Shown: positions 26,063 through 35,297, counted from the first letter of the stretch. The stretch: 38,304 nt of DNA from Campylobacteraceae bacterium (GCA_031284315.1 JAITAB010000005.1:1-38304), one strand, 5' to 3'. Numbers and translations: made by a program. Notes: generated by a model not told the origin, from the sequence alone.

Positions 26063-28102
26063 TTATTGCATATCCCATACCGACTCAAGATTTCTCAGTT
26101 TCAACGCTTTATAGAACAATACTCGTTGATTATAGGAAATATTTTTTAACCGAGTTTCAATTTTTTGTCGTTCATTTTTTAATCTATTGCAAAACTTATC
26201 AGGATGCAGCATAATTTCCGTAGTTATAGTAGTTATATAAGTAGATTCATCTTTTATCTCACTATTAATTGCTACAATTTTGGTTATCTGTTTTTTTGTG
26301 GTTTTGTGCACATAATCACTTGATTCTTGTAAATTTATTTTTTGCAATATCAATCGTTTTATATCGTAAACGAAATTCGGGATACCATATAAATTCCAAA
26401 TTTTAGACATTGCTTGCCTTTTTTGCTTCATCAGCGTATCATCTGCATAAATAGACGATAATATTTGCGGAAGCGCCAATATGCTTTCTCTATCTTCTTT
26501 GCAAAAAACAGCTGCTTGTTTCCATAGTTCGTCATCACCAGGTAATTTTAGATTATTTGAGATAATCACAGGGATAGCGCCGAAACCCATTGATTCCCAA
26601 AGGCGAATAGAATTTGGACCGGTTCCTGAAGGACAAAGAGAAAAAATACTTTTAGATAATATATTTTTAAAATTATCGCCTAAATTTATATCAATAGCGT
26701 TTTCTAATTGATTGCTTTTTTCATTTATTTGGCAATCATAGACAATTTTATTAAAATACCACTCATCATTGCCAATAATTAACCCCGTATTTGTTTTTGA
26801 AAGTTCATCTATAATAATATTTCTTGAATCTGTTAAGTAGTTTTTTTTAGCTTTTGCTCCAACAAATGAATATAGATATTCTTTATTAAAATTATGCTCA
26901 AATAATGCATTTTCCGCCTGAACGGGATATAATGGAAATGGGTGTAAGTTAATATCTGAATATTCTGGCAAACAGTCAAGTTCTTTTGTTGTATGAGACC
27001 AAAATATGTCCGTAATACCCATTTCTTTAAATAAAAATTGAAACTCCATAAGCCGTATATGCTGACACACAGTAATAATATATTTCTTATTTAATCTATT
27101 TTTATACGAATATAACTTATTTTTTAAAAAATTTGTCTTCTTTTCATTTTTTTTATTCCATAGCATATTATCTATCAAGGTTGCCCATGGAAAGGCAAAA
27201 TAAACTATATTATCGTTGCTTATATTTAGGGCAACAAGCTGTTTGTTTATAGCTGTATAGGCATATTGTTCGGTGATGGCTGGAAATTGCCAATTTCTAT
27301 CATAAGAAACGATTAAATTTGCATCTTTTATTTTTTGCTCTTTTGCTAACTCACTATTTTCTTTTTTAAAAAGCGTATGGTTAATTTTTATCTGTTCTAT
27401 ACTATTGCATAAATTTGTTACCCAAATATCATACGCTAATTTTGATTTTTCAATGAGTGTTTCCGATGGATAAACATATGCAATTCCTCCCAAAATTCTT
27501 TTGTCAATATGCCGATTGTATGATCTTATTTGTGAATTGTGTACATGAAATGTTTTGATAAAGTTGCATGGATTAATTACAGCATAGCCATTAATTGAAA
27601 AAATATATGCAACTTTATTATCGCATCTTGGCGCGCCCATAGGTATATTTAAATATTTTTTTGCATCTATGCAATCGGCTATTTCACCATCTATACACCA
27701 TACATCTTGAGACCACTGTGGATTTTTATGTAGCGCAGGAACATCATTATGTATTTCATAGCGACTAATTGCAACAAAAGATTTTTTATTGTCATCAAAT
27801 ATTTTTCTAATATCGGTAATTGAATTATCAAAGTAAATATCAGAATTTGCAAATATAGAAATATTATTTTTTGCATATTCAATAGTTAAATCAATCCAAT
27901 CTTTATATGTAGGACGATTATCAATATTTATAACAGTTAATTTTTGATGATTGTATGGCGGTATAGTTTTGTCATCTATAATAAGAAATATTCTATCTAT
28001 TTCATTTAGTTCAATATTTTTTTTTAAGCATAAATCTATTTCAGCTTGACGCTCATAATCTTCAGATAAATAATAAGGCGTAAAAACAATAATTTTTTTC
28101 AT
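26063..28102 (-). CDS. Two-domain glycosyltransferase (GT-A-like plus exostosin-like)
   Basis: A 679-residue protein. The first 240 residues resemble a GT-A domain: KKIIVFTPYYL, then ISIFANSDIYFDNSI with an acidic DIYFD in place of a DxD motif. The C-terminal 350 residues end in an exostosin-like (GT47-type) region: FSLCPSGTGPNSIRLWESMG and FGAIPVII, then a stretch ending DDELWKQ. Two enzymatic steps on one chain are therefore likely. There is no signal peptide. Base composition is clearly more AT-rich than in the flanking genes, with long A and T runs, which suggests a foreign origin. Its ATG overlaps the stop of the upstream sulfotransferase-like gene (ATGA), so the two are co-translated. 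Confidence 0.75.
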   Translation of the reverse strand: MKKIIVFTPYYLSEDYERQAEIDLCLKKNIELNEIDRIFLIIDDKTIPPYNHQKLTVINIDNRPTYKDWIDLTIEYAKNNISIFANSDIYFDNSITDIRKIFDDNKKSFVAISRYEIHNDVPALHKNPQWSQDVWCIDGEIADCIDAKKYLNIPMGAPRCDNKVAYIFSINGYAVINPCNFIKTFHVHNSQIRSYNRHIDKRILGGIAYVYPSETLIEKSKLAYDIWVTNLCNSIEQIKINHTLFKKENSELAKEQKIKDANLIVSYDRNWQFPAITEQYAYTAINKQLVALNISNDNIVYFAFPWATLIDNMLWNKKNEKKTNFLKNKLYSYKNRLNKKYIITVCQHIRLMEFQFLFKEMGITDIFWSHTTKELDCLPEYSDINLHPFPLYPVQAENALFEHNFNKEYLYSFVGAKAKKNYLTDSRNIIIDELSKTNTGLIIGNDEWYFNKIVYDCQINEKSNQLENAIDINLGDNFKNILSKSIFSLCPSGTGPNSIRLWESMGFGAIPVIISNNLKLPGDDELWKQAAVFCKEDRESILALPQILSSIYADDTLMKQKRQAMSKIWNLYGIPNFVYDIKRLILQKINLQESSDYVHKTTKKQITKIVAINSEIKDESTYITTITTEIMLHPDKFCNRLKNERQKIETRLKNISYNQRVLFYKALKLRNLESVWDMQ

Positions 28103-29829
28103 TTTTGTTTATACTCCCTAAACTCTTTGATGTCCTGCAAAAGCGCGGCGGGCAGGGTCAAAATGTTTTTGTGGTTTAGCCAAGTAAGCCCAAGCCTATA
28201 TGAGAGGTGTTTTTTGGCTTTGTAGCCCTTTTCGGCGTCCGCATACTCTTCGAGTGGCGGCAGATTTGCAGGTTTTGGTCTGTTTTCCCACTCTTTTTGC
28301 ACTTTTTTCGCGGCGGATAAAAGCGTCAATTTACCGCTTCGCCAATGCTCTATTATGGCGGCGCCTATGCGGTATTCAAGAGTGTTTTTTACTCTCTCTT
28401 TTGCGCCGTATAATTTGGGCGCGGCTATTGGTTTAGCGTTTTTTTTTAACTCTTGATTTTCAAGATAATATTTTTCCAACTCTTCTTGGACTTGATGGAG
28501 CTGTGATAATAGTATTTCATTTTCCTGCTTCAATTCGCCGTCTTGAGCTTTGCTTTGAAGTTCTCTGTTTTTAGCGTCCAACTCTTTTGCCTGTTTTTCT
28601 TTCTCTGCGGCAATTTTTTTAGCCTCTTCCAACTGTTTTTTGAGTTGTTCTAACTGCTCCGCTTTCTCTTTTGCTGATTTTTCTATCTGTTGAATAGTGT
28701 GGCTAAACTCTACTTTTTGCTTTTCTATGTCGGCAAATTTTTTACTCTGCTCATTTAATTTAACATGCAGGCTTTCTTGCTCATGTTTTAAAAAATCGGC
28801 ATGGTTTTTGACGCTTTCGTATTCCGCTTTGGCTCTGCTTATCCCGCCTTCCAAAGAGCGGACGATATCCTGCGCATTTTGTTCGGCGCGGCTTAACTGC
28901 TCTGAGAGATTCTCTATCTGTTTGGTCTGCGCCTGCGTTTTATAGATTTGCTCTGCCATAGCCTGCCATGCGTCCACAGCGGCTATACCGTCAATTCCTT
29001 CGTTTAATAAAGGCAAATTAGCGCTCTCTTGAAGCTCTTTATATACTCTCATGCTTTGCCTGCTGCCATGCGTCAAAGCTTTGGCTATATAGCGGGAGAG
29101 AGGGTTGTCGTTTTGATTGTCCGCAAGATAGGGCGCGGGAACATTTGCCGTGATGACTGTCTGCCCAGCCTCAAACTCTTCGTTTTGTTTGGCATTTTTT
29201 CTGTTTCTCGGCGGCTTTTTCGGAGTGTCGCATAATATCTCCGTACCTTTCCACAATATTTTATCGGGAAATTTTAAGTTTTTACTGATGCGGACTCTCA
29301 ACTGCTGTATATAGCTCGCCGCCGACAGACGAACCTGCTGCGCATGCACCAAAAGGCAGCGGTCTTGATTTTGCCGATAAAAATTTAAAAGTTCCAGATT
29401 GTATGCGCCCCAAGCGTTTAATCCGTCTTTTATATCATTTTGCCCGTTAAAATGCGTTATATCATGTCTGGTAAGAGCGGATTCCGGTTTGTCGTAAACA
29501 AGTATGAAGGCTATATTGGGGTCTATTGATTTCCAAAAATTCAGCAGATAAATGATATTCGGATCAGACCAGCCCCAAAATGATTTGTCAATATTTGCCA
29601 GCATCAGATCAAGCACCATACTGTGCCAAAGCGCGCCTATTTCTATCTGTTTTATATTTTTGCCATACTCCGATACGCCATGCGCCCTGCAAAGCGTCTG
29701 CGTTATTTGCTGCGGAGTAAATCCTTCGCGCACAGACTTTTCGGCGTAAGCCATACCGCATATATGCAGTAACTCCTCGACCTCTTCATAAGCCGAACTT
29801 GGATGTCCTGTGATGATGACTTTGTTCAT
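28099..29829 (-). CDS. Sulfotransferase-like protein with coiled coil and repeated tail
   Basis: A 576-residue protein and first gene of the island. Residues 1-200 resemble the bacterial sulfotransferase fold: strand and loop VIITGHPSSAYEEVEELL at 4-21 in place of the usual PAPS loop, then WGWSDPNIIYLLNFW at 85-99 and FILVYDKPESAL at 108-119. The canonical GxGRSGT is absent, so PAPS use is uncertain. Residues 300-460 are a long coiled coil. The tail contains two copies of a motif of about 33 residues, LEYRIGAAIIEHW..LTLLSAA and LSYRLGLTWLNHK..LTLPAAL. Similar tails occur on Campylobacterota sugar-transfer proteins. Composition is closer to the core genome than its downstream neighbour. A -10 TATAAT lies 38 bases upstream. 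Confidence 0.65.
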   Translation of the reverse strand: MNKVIITGHPSSAYEEVEELLHICGMAYAEKSVREGFTPQQITQTLCRAHGVSEYGKNIKQIEIGALWHSMVLDLMLANIDKSFWGWSDPNIIYLLNFWKSIDPNIAFILVYDKPESALTRHDITHFNGQNDIKDGLNAWGAYNLELLNFYRQNQDRCLLVHAQQVRLSAASYIQQLRVRISKNLKFPDKILWKGTEILCDTPKKPPRNRKNAKQNEEFEAGQTVITANVPAPYLADNQNDNPLSRYIAKALTHGSRQSMRVYKELQESANLPLLNEGIDGIAAVDAWQAMAEQIYKTQAQTKQIENLSEQLSRAEQNAQDIVRSLEGGISRAKAEYESVKNHADFLKHEQESLHVKLNEQSKKFADIEKQKVEFSHTIQQIEKSAKEKAEQLEQLKKQLEEAKKIAAEKEKQAKELDAKNRELQSKAQDGELKQENEILLSQLHQVQEELEKYYLENQELKKNAKPIAAPKLYGAKERVKNTLEYRIGAAIIEHWRSGKLTLLSAAKKVQKEWENRPKPANLPPLEEYADAEKGYKAKKHLSYRLGLTWLNHKNILTLPAALLQDIKEFREYKQK

Positions 29830-29867
29830 TTGAAAAATATAACCTGCGAATTTTTTTAAGAGAAATA

Positions 29868-29873
29868 ATTATA
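29868..29873 (-). promoter_or_regulatory. Candidate -10 box of the glycan island
   Basis: TATAAT on the minus strand in GGATATATAATTATT, upstream of the first island gene. Confidence 0.45.
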
Positions 29874-30294
29874 TATCCTTAATACTTAAAGTTAGCGAAA
29901 TCATTTCATAATAGAAACAATAAATACGCCTGAAAATGTACATTTTAAGTGCAATATTAGAAAATAATTTATTGTGATTGGACGGTTTTTGTAATATTTA
30001 AGCTAAAGGCGCGTTTTAATAAAGATATTTTTTGATTATCTGGGGAGCTGGATTGCCGTGCCGTTTCAACGGCTCGCAATGACAAAAAACCGTTCTGCCA
30101 TACCCGTGGAAATGGGTATTCAAAAAAGACAGGGAACGGCAAGGATGTGGATTCCCGCCTACGCGGGAATGACGAAAGGGAACGCGGGAATGACATAGTG
30201 GGGCGCGGGAGTGACGGAAGAGGACGGAATGACAATCCTCTATGTCATACCCGTGAAAACGGGTATCCAAATTATATATATTCATGCGCAGGAT

Positions 30295-30360
30295 GGATTC
30301 CCGCCTTCCTTCACGATATGCGCTTCCTGCGGCAACTTGTCGTTCGGTCGCGGGAATGAC
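30295..30360 (-). repeat. 66-bp composite repeat, type B copy 3
   Basis: Same orientation as copy 1. The central stem is decayed (GCTTCC versus GGCAAC) and the outer arms are intact. Confidence 0.75.
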
Positions 30361-31111
30361 GGAAATGACGGAAAAGGAATATGCATGCATGAGATGCGGG
30401 AATGACAAAAGAGAAACGCATATGTTAATAGTTGTCATTTTCACAATCCACTCTGTCATGTATTCTTCCGTTATTCCCATACGCCCTTTATGTCATTCCC
30501 GCGCAGGCGGGAATCCAAACACTCCGTCATTGCAGAGCGACAATCGCCCCTTTATGTCATTCCCACTTTCTTTTCGTCATTCCCGCGCAGGCGGGAATCC
30601 AAATCAAAAAAAATTTAAGACATGAAGCATAAAAAATAAAAGCAAAATACAAAATACAATTTCTTCTAATATGTTTTTATTTATAAATTTTTTGGATTCC
30701 CGTTTTCACGGGTATCTCATTATTTTATTTTTAGTAATGATAAAATTATTTGGATTCCCGCCTGCGCGGGAATGACGAAAAGGAACGCGGGAATGACGAA
30801 AGGAGACACGGGAATGACAATCCTCTATGTCATACTCGTGAAAACGGGTATCCAAATTATATACATGCAACAGGAATGGATTCCCGCCTACGCGGGAATG
30901 ACGGAAAGGAACGTGGGAATGACATAGAAGGGCATACGCTTTATTTATCGTTTGGCTACGGGAGTTATCCCTTATGCGTCATACCCGTGAATACGGGTAT
31001 CTCATTATTTTATTCTTCACGATGATAAAATTATTTGGATTCCTGCCTACGCGGGAATGACGAAAAGGAGCGCGGGAATGACGGAAAGGAAATGAAAATG
31101 ACGAAGAGGGG

Positions 31112-31177
31112 TGATTCCCGCCTTCCTTCACGATATGCGTTTTCTGTGGAAACTTGTCGTTCGGTCGCGGGAACGGC
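31112..31177 (-). repeat. 66-bp composite repeat, type B copy 4
   Basis: Same orientation as copy 1, with central GTTTTC-TGT-GGAAAC and a damaged right arm (GGGAACGGC). It ends 28 bases from the smpB stop codon. Confidence 0.7.
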
Positions 31178-31205
31178 ATTTCATGCCGCACGAAAAATTT
31201 CCGCC

Positions 31206-31664
31206 TCACATGCCTGCGCGTTTCATTGCCGCTTTTGCTTCGCGGTCTGCTTCTTTGCGCTTTAAAGTTTCGCGCTTGTCATGCTCTTTTTTACCTTTGG
31301 CTAAGGCGATTTGCGCTTTTATGCGGTTTTTGTCGTTCAGGTAAAGGCTTAAAGCCACGATGGTCATTCCCTCTTTCATGACTTTGCCGAAAAGTTTGTC
31401 TATCTGTTTTCTGTGCATCAGCAGTTTTCTATCCCGCCGCTCGTCTGGTCTGAAAAACGGATTTGCCGTACTCATGTGCGAAATGTGCGCGCCTATCAAA
31501 AACAACTCGCTTTTGATAATTTTCACAAATGAATCTTTCAAATTTACGCGCCCGAGCCGTATAGCCTTTACTTCACTGCCTTTAAGTTCAATTCCCGCTT
31601 CGTAATTTTCAAATATCTCAAAATCATGCAGCGCTTTTTTGTTGCGCGCTATTGTTACGCCCAT
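31206..31664 (-). CDS. smpB: SsrA-binding protein SmpB
   Basis: A 152-residue OB-fold RNA-binding protein of standard length that loads tmRNA onto stalled ribosomes. Signatures include [21 protein letters not shown] at the N-terminus, [20 protein letters not shown] and the basic helical tail [18 protein letters not shown] that mimics an mRNA path. Its start shares one base with the ispE stop (TAATG). It is the last gene of the helicase-truB-ispE-smpB operon. No tmRNA gene is visible in the window. Confidence 0.94.
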   Translation of the reverse strand: MGVTIARNKKALHDFEIFENYEAGIELKGSEVKAIRLGRVNLKDSFVKIIKSELFLIGAHISHMSTANPFFRPDERRDRKLLMHRKQIDKLFGKVMKEGMTIVALSLYLNDKNRIKAQIALAKGKKEHDKRETLKRKEADREAKAAMKRAGM

Positions 31665-32428
31665 TATCCAGCCTTAAAAAATGAGCTTCCGCTGCCGCTC
31701 AAAAACAGCCCTGCTGCGGCTTTGGCTTTTAAAGACGGATAACATATCAAAACGCTTCTTAAAAGGTCGTTCAAAACCCAATTGTCAAACTTTTGCAATA
31801 TCTCTTTTGAGCTTAACGAGGCGATTTCTTCCGCGCTTTTTTTATCGGAGTAAAATTGGCGAAATTCTCTGAATGCGCCGTAAACCAAAGCCGTGTCGCA
31901 TGAGAGCGCGTCAAACACAAGTTCAATATCCGCCGCATCGTCCAAAGGCTCTACAATTTCGCCGATGCCTTTTACATTGGCGGCGGCGCATTCATGCAGA
32001 AAAAAGTTCACATCTGAGCCGATTTTGCTTCCGATGGCGCAGAGTTTTTCTGTTGAAAGCCCAAGCTCTAAAATTTTATTGACATGCAGTAAAAATGCCG
32101 CCGCATTGGAGCTTCCGCCGCCAAGTCCGCCGCCTGCGGGGATATTTTTTTTCACATTCAAAAAATATTCGGCAAAAAAATCGTCCATTTTTTTTGTTTT
32201 ATCCGCATTGCGCAGTAATTTATAAGCTTTGTAAATAGTATTATTTTTCGTTTCGCACTCAAAGCTGCCTTTCAGTTCAAAACCTTTTACATGAAGCGGT
32301 TTTGGTAAAAATTCCATTTCATCATAAAGATTTTCTATCCTTGCAAAACGCGAAATTATCTCATGATAAGCGCCTCTTACGCCGATGATTTTTAAGAAAA
32401 TATTAACTTTTGCATACGATTTTATCAT
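31664..32428 (-). CDS. ispE: 4-diphosphocytidyl-2-C-methyl-D-erythritol kinase IspE
   Basis: A 254-residue GHMP kinase of the non-mevalonate isoprenoid pathway. Active-site features are K7 in [11 protein letters not shown], the phosphate loop [14 protein letters not shown] and the catalytic aspartate in [10 protein letters not shown]. The GHMP C-terminal motif appears as [11 protein letters not shown]. It is slightly short, as in other Campylobacterota. It overlaps truB by four bases (ATGA) and smpB by one. Confidence 0.92.
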   Translation of the reverse strand: MIKSYAKVNIFLKIIGVRGAYHEIISRFARIENLYDEMEFLPKPLHVKGFELKGSFECETKNNTIYKAYKLLRNADKTKKMDDFFAEYFLNVKKNIPAGGGLGGGSSNAAAFLLHVNKILELGLSTEKLCAIGSKIGSDVNFFLHECAAANVKGIGEIVEPLDDAADIELVFDALSCDTALVYGAFREFRQFYSDKKSAEEIASLSSKEILQKFDNWVLNDLLRSVLICYPSLKAKAAAGLFLSGSGSSFFKAG

Positions 32429-33249
32429 ATTTCAATCCTGTTTAACATGTAACTTACGCCATTTTCATCTATCTTGACGACTGACAAAAAGTTATCGTTT
32501 AGCACAAAATATTCGCCATGTGCGTTCTTTTTGAACTGCTCTTTTTGCAAAACTCTGCCCAAAAGCAAATCCTCTTTTTCTCCATCGTAAAAATTCTCTT
32601 CCAAATTCAAAAAATTTGTTACTAAAAGCGGTTTTTCGTTTTCATACTTAAACTCCCCCTCGCTTATTCTCCGCAATGATTTTAAACAGCCCTCAACTCC
32701 CAAAAATGCGCCCATCATCGCGCCCAAAGAGCGGATATATCCGCCTTCGCTTACCGCCGCTTCAAAGGTTATAAGCGGGTGTTCGTAACTTTTGATTTGA
32801 AAGTCAAAAACTTCTGTTGTTATCTCTTTTAATTCAAAATCCACGCCGCTTCTTGCCAAATCATACGCTCTTTTGCCGTCAACATGTTTTGCGCTGAATT
32901 TCGGCGGAGCGTATGTAACGCGTCCTGTGAGTTTCACTGCCGCTTCATGCACTTTTTTTATGTCAAAAGGCGGCAGCTCTTGAACGCTTTCTATGTATTC
33001 GGCGTCCAAAGATTTGCTTTTTGCGCCGAGCCAAAGTACGGCTTCGTAACATTTAGGCGTTTTTTTCAAAAAGCGGAACAGTTTTGTATATTGCCCGAAA
33101 GCTACTATCAAAACGCCGCTTGCAAGCATGTCAAGCGTTCCGGAATATCCAGCTTTTTTCACGCCGTATTTTTTCTTGATCTGCGATAAAAATTTACTGC
33201 ATGAGATGCCGCAAGGTTTGTCTGCCGCAAAAATTATATTTTTACTCAA
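32425..33249 (-). CDS. truB: tRNA pseudouridine-55 synthase TruB
   Basis: A 274-residue enzyme that makes pseudouridine 55 in tRNA T loops. The catalytic aspartate is D40 in GYSGTLDMLASGVL (Met replaces the usual Pro after Asp). PKCYEAVLWLG and PPKFSAKHVDGKRAYDLAR are the other TruB motifs. I place the start at the TTG 33247-33249, which overlaps the helicase stop (TTGA) and has GGAG five bases before it. An ATG 57 bases upstream lies inside the helicase gene and adds a basic extension unlike the family. In Campylobacter, csrA sits between truB and ispE; here they overlap and csrA is absent from this slot. Confidence 0.88.
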   Translation of the reverse strand: MSKNIIFAADKPCGISCSKFLSQIKKKYGVKKAGYSGTLDMLASGVLIVAFGQYTKLFRFLKKTPKCYEAVLWLGAKSKSLDAEYIESVQELPPFDIKKVHEAAVKLTGRVTYAPPKFSAKHVDGKRAYDLARSGVDFELKEITTEVFDFQIKSYEHPLITFEAAVSEGGYIRSLGAMMGAFLGVEGCLKSLRRISEGEFKYENEKPLLVTNFLNLEENFYDGEKEDLLLGRVLQKEQFKKNAHGEYFVLNDNFLSVVKIDENGVSYMLNRIEI

Positions 33250-35297
33250 ATCTTCTCCACAAATGTGCTTAAAATATCGCGCCTGCTGCCGCCGAAATTG
33301 ATGCACAATTTTGATTCTTTTTTGATTTTTGTAACTTCTGTTACTCTGCCGATGCCGAAAATCTTATGCTTTACAAGGTCGCCTTTTTTAAACTCGGAAC
33401 TTTTTTCAAGTATCAATCCGCCGCCGCAAATACCCGCTTCATTTAAAAAACGGCTTTTTGTCAATTCTGTTCTTCTGCCTTTATAAAAACGGCTCAAAGA
33501 ACAGCTTAGCGTTAACTCTTTTTTCGCGCGCGTGATAGCGACATAGCCGAGCCTTCGCTCCTCTTCTATGTCGTTTGATTCGCCTATGAGCGGGAAAAAT
33601 CCCTCTTCCATGCCAATGACGAAAAGATGTTCAAACTCCAAACCTTTACTTGCATGAACGCTCATGATATTGATACTTTCGCCGTCTATTTGATCCTGTT
33701 CGCTTTGAAGGGCGATTTCGTTCAAAAACATATCTATCGTGGCCTCGGGATTTTGTTTGATAAAATCTCTGAAAAGTCCGAAAAATTCGTCTATGTTTAA
33801 AATGCGCTCTATGGAATCGGGAAGTTCCTTGTAGTGCGCTCTTATGCCAAAGGCTCTCTCTATCTCGTCAATCAAATCGTAAGAGCTGTTAATATTCGCG
33901 GCAGTAGAGATATTTTCTAAAAATTCTATCAATTTTTCATAAGATTTTTTAGTCGTTATCTCTCTGATAAAGTCCATATTTTGCCGCATGAAATCGTACA
34001 TGGAAAGCTTTGCATCATGCGATAGAGAAGTTATTTTATCCAGAGTGGTTTTGCCAAGCCCTCTTCGCGGGCGGTTTATGATGCGCAAAAGCGAGAAATC
34101 GTCATGAGGATTGATGATAATCCTTAGATAACTTATCAAATCTTTTATCTCCGCGCGTTCGTAAAATTTCACGCCGCCGACCATTTTAAACGGTATGCGC
34201 ATTCGGTTCAATCCCTCTTCCAAAGAGCGCGAAAGGGCGTTTATGCGGTAAAGTATAGCTATCTCTTTTGGATTTACGCCGCTTTCTATGAGCTTTTTTA
34301 CGCGTTTTGCAACGGCGGACGCTTCCTGATTTTCATCGATGGACTCCATGAATTGTACGGCTTTGCCGCTTCCTTTTGTGCTTTTCAAAACTTTGCCGAG
34401 CCTTGAGCGGTTATGTTCTATCAAATCGTTTGCCGCGCGTAAAATCTCATCTGTGGAGCGGTAATTGTGTTCCAATTTGATGATTGTCGTATTGTCAAAC
34501 ATTTGCGGAAATTCAAGTATATTTTTGATATTTGCGCCTCTCCAGCCGTAAATACTCTGGTCGTCATCACCCACAACGCAAATATTTGAATGCGCAAAAC
34601 AGAGCTTTTTCAAAAGCTTATATTGCAAATCGTTCGTATCCTGATATTCGTCCACCATGATATATTGATAGCGGCGGCTTGTCGTTTCGCACAACTCTTC
34701 ATCGCTGTCTAAAATGCCGTATGTAAGCGTGAGCAAATCATCAAAATCCACCAAATTGTTTTGCAGCAGATACGCCTCGTATCGTTCGTAAAGCGAAGCT
34801 ATCATTTCATATTGTTTGCCCGCCGCCTGTTCTTTGGCAAGCGGAGGCGTTAAAAATGAGTTTTTATAGTGCGAAATCTCATTTGAAACCACAGAAGTCG
34901 GTATATCTATCTCAAAGCTTTTTAAAATGCGCTTTTTATCATCGCTGTCTATAACGATAAAGTTATTTTTGCGCCCCAAGCGGTTAATATGAAATTTCAA
35001 AAACAGCAGTCCAAATTTATGAAAAGTGCATAAAAGCGGCGGATATATTATCTTCAAATCAGCGTTTTTCAAAAGCGACAACGCCCGCTCTCTCATCTCA
35101 TTTGCGGCTTTATTGGTGAAAGTCAGCGTAAGCGTATTGGCTGGGTCTATGCCCACGGCGCCGACAAGATACGCCAAACGCGAAGTGATAGTTTTTGTTT
35201 TACCGCTTCCTGCGCCCGCCAATATCAAAACGGGGTCGTCTATCTTTTTGACAGCTTCAAGTTGAGATTCGTTAAGCGCGCTTAAAATGGTCTCCAT
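33246..35297 (-). CDS. UvrD/Rep/PcrA-family DNA helicase
   Basis: A 683-residue superfamily 1A 3'-5' helicase. It has the Q motif LNESQLEAV, Walker A AGAGSGKTKTI, motif Ia LTFTNKAANEMRER, Walker B DEYQDTND, motif III GDDDQSIYGWRGA, motif IV LEHNYRST and motif VI VAITRAKKEL. The family removes proteins from DNA and serves nucleotide excision repair or replication restart; UvrD, Rep and PcrA cannot be told apart here. It heads the operon. An extended -10 TGGTACAAT lies 37 bases upstream of the start. Confidence 0.92.
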   Translation of the reverse strand: METILSALNESQLEAVKKIDDPVLILAGAGSGKTKTITSRLAYLVGAVGIDPANTLTLTFTNKAANEMRERALSLLKNADLKIIYPPLLCTFHKFGLLFLKFHINRLGRKNNFIVIDSDDKKRILKSFEIDIPTSVVSNEISHYKNSFLTPPLAKEQAAGKQYEMIASLYERYEAYLLQNNLVDFDDLLTLTYGILDSDEELCETTSRRYQYIMVDEYQDTNDLQYKLLKKLCFAHSNICVVGDDDQSIYGWRGANIKNILEFPQMFDNTTIIKLEHNYRSTDEILRAANDLIEHNRSRLGKVLKSTKGSGKAVQFMESIDENQEASAVAKRVKKLIESGVNPKEIAILYRINALSRSLEEGLNRMRIPFKMVGGVKFYERAEIKDLISYLRIIINPHDDFSLLRIINRPRRGLGKTTLDKITSLSHDAKLSMYDFMRQNMDFIREITTKKSYEKLIEFLENISTAANINSSYDLIDEIERAFGIRAHYKELPDSIERILNIDEFFGLFRDFIKQNPEATIDMFLNEIALQSEQDQIDGESINIMSVHASKGLEFEHLFVIGMEEGFFPLIGESNDIEEERRLGYVAITRAKKELTLSCSLSRFYKGRRTELTKSRFLNEAGICGGGLILEKSSEFKKGDLVKHKIFGIGRVTEVTKIKKESKLCINFGGSRRDILSTFVEKI

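Larger units (their letters stand above)
30050..31178. repeat. Palindromic repeat cluster IV (right edge of glycan island)
   Basis: The 1.37-kb gap between the island and smpB has no gene. Palindromes lie at 30098-30122, 30149-30173, 30244-30268, 30492-30516, 30576-30600, 30694-30718, 30752-30776, 30829-30853, 30878-30902, 30978-31002 and 31037-31061. Two type B elements occur as well. Stem variants such as ATACCCGT/ACGGGTAT are frequent. An AT-rich linker joining two palindromes (CTCATTATTTTATT ... TAAAATTATTTGG) occurs at about 30715-30753 and 30999-31038, and inverted in cluster II near 15760-15798. An ATTGC-type palindrome opens the cluster (30050-30083). Confidence 0.85.

Noticed and set aside
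30050-31178. Possible CRISPR array in the palindromic repeat clusters
   Set aside because: The units occur in both orientations, are spaced irregularly, vary in sequence, and no cas gene is present. They are dispersed palindromic repeats.
32425-33306. TruB start at the upstream ATG (33306)
   Set aside because: It lies inside the helicase gene and adds a 19-residue basic extension not seen in TruB. The TTG at the helicase stop has a good GGAG.
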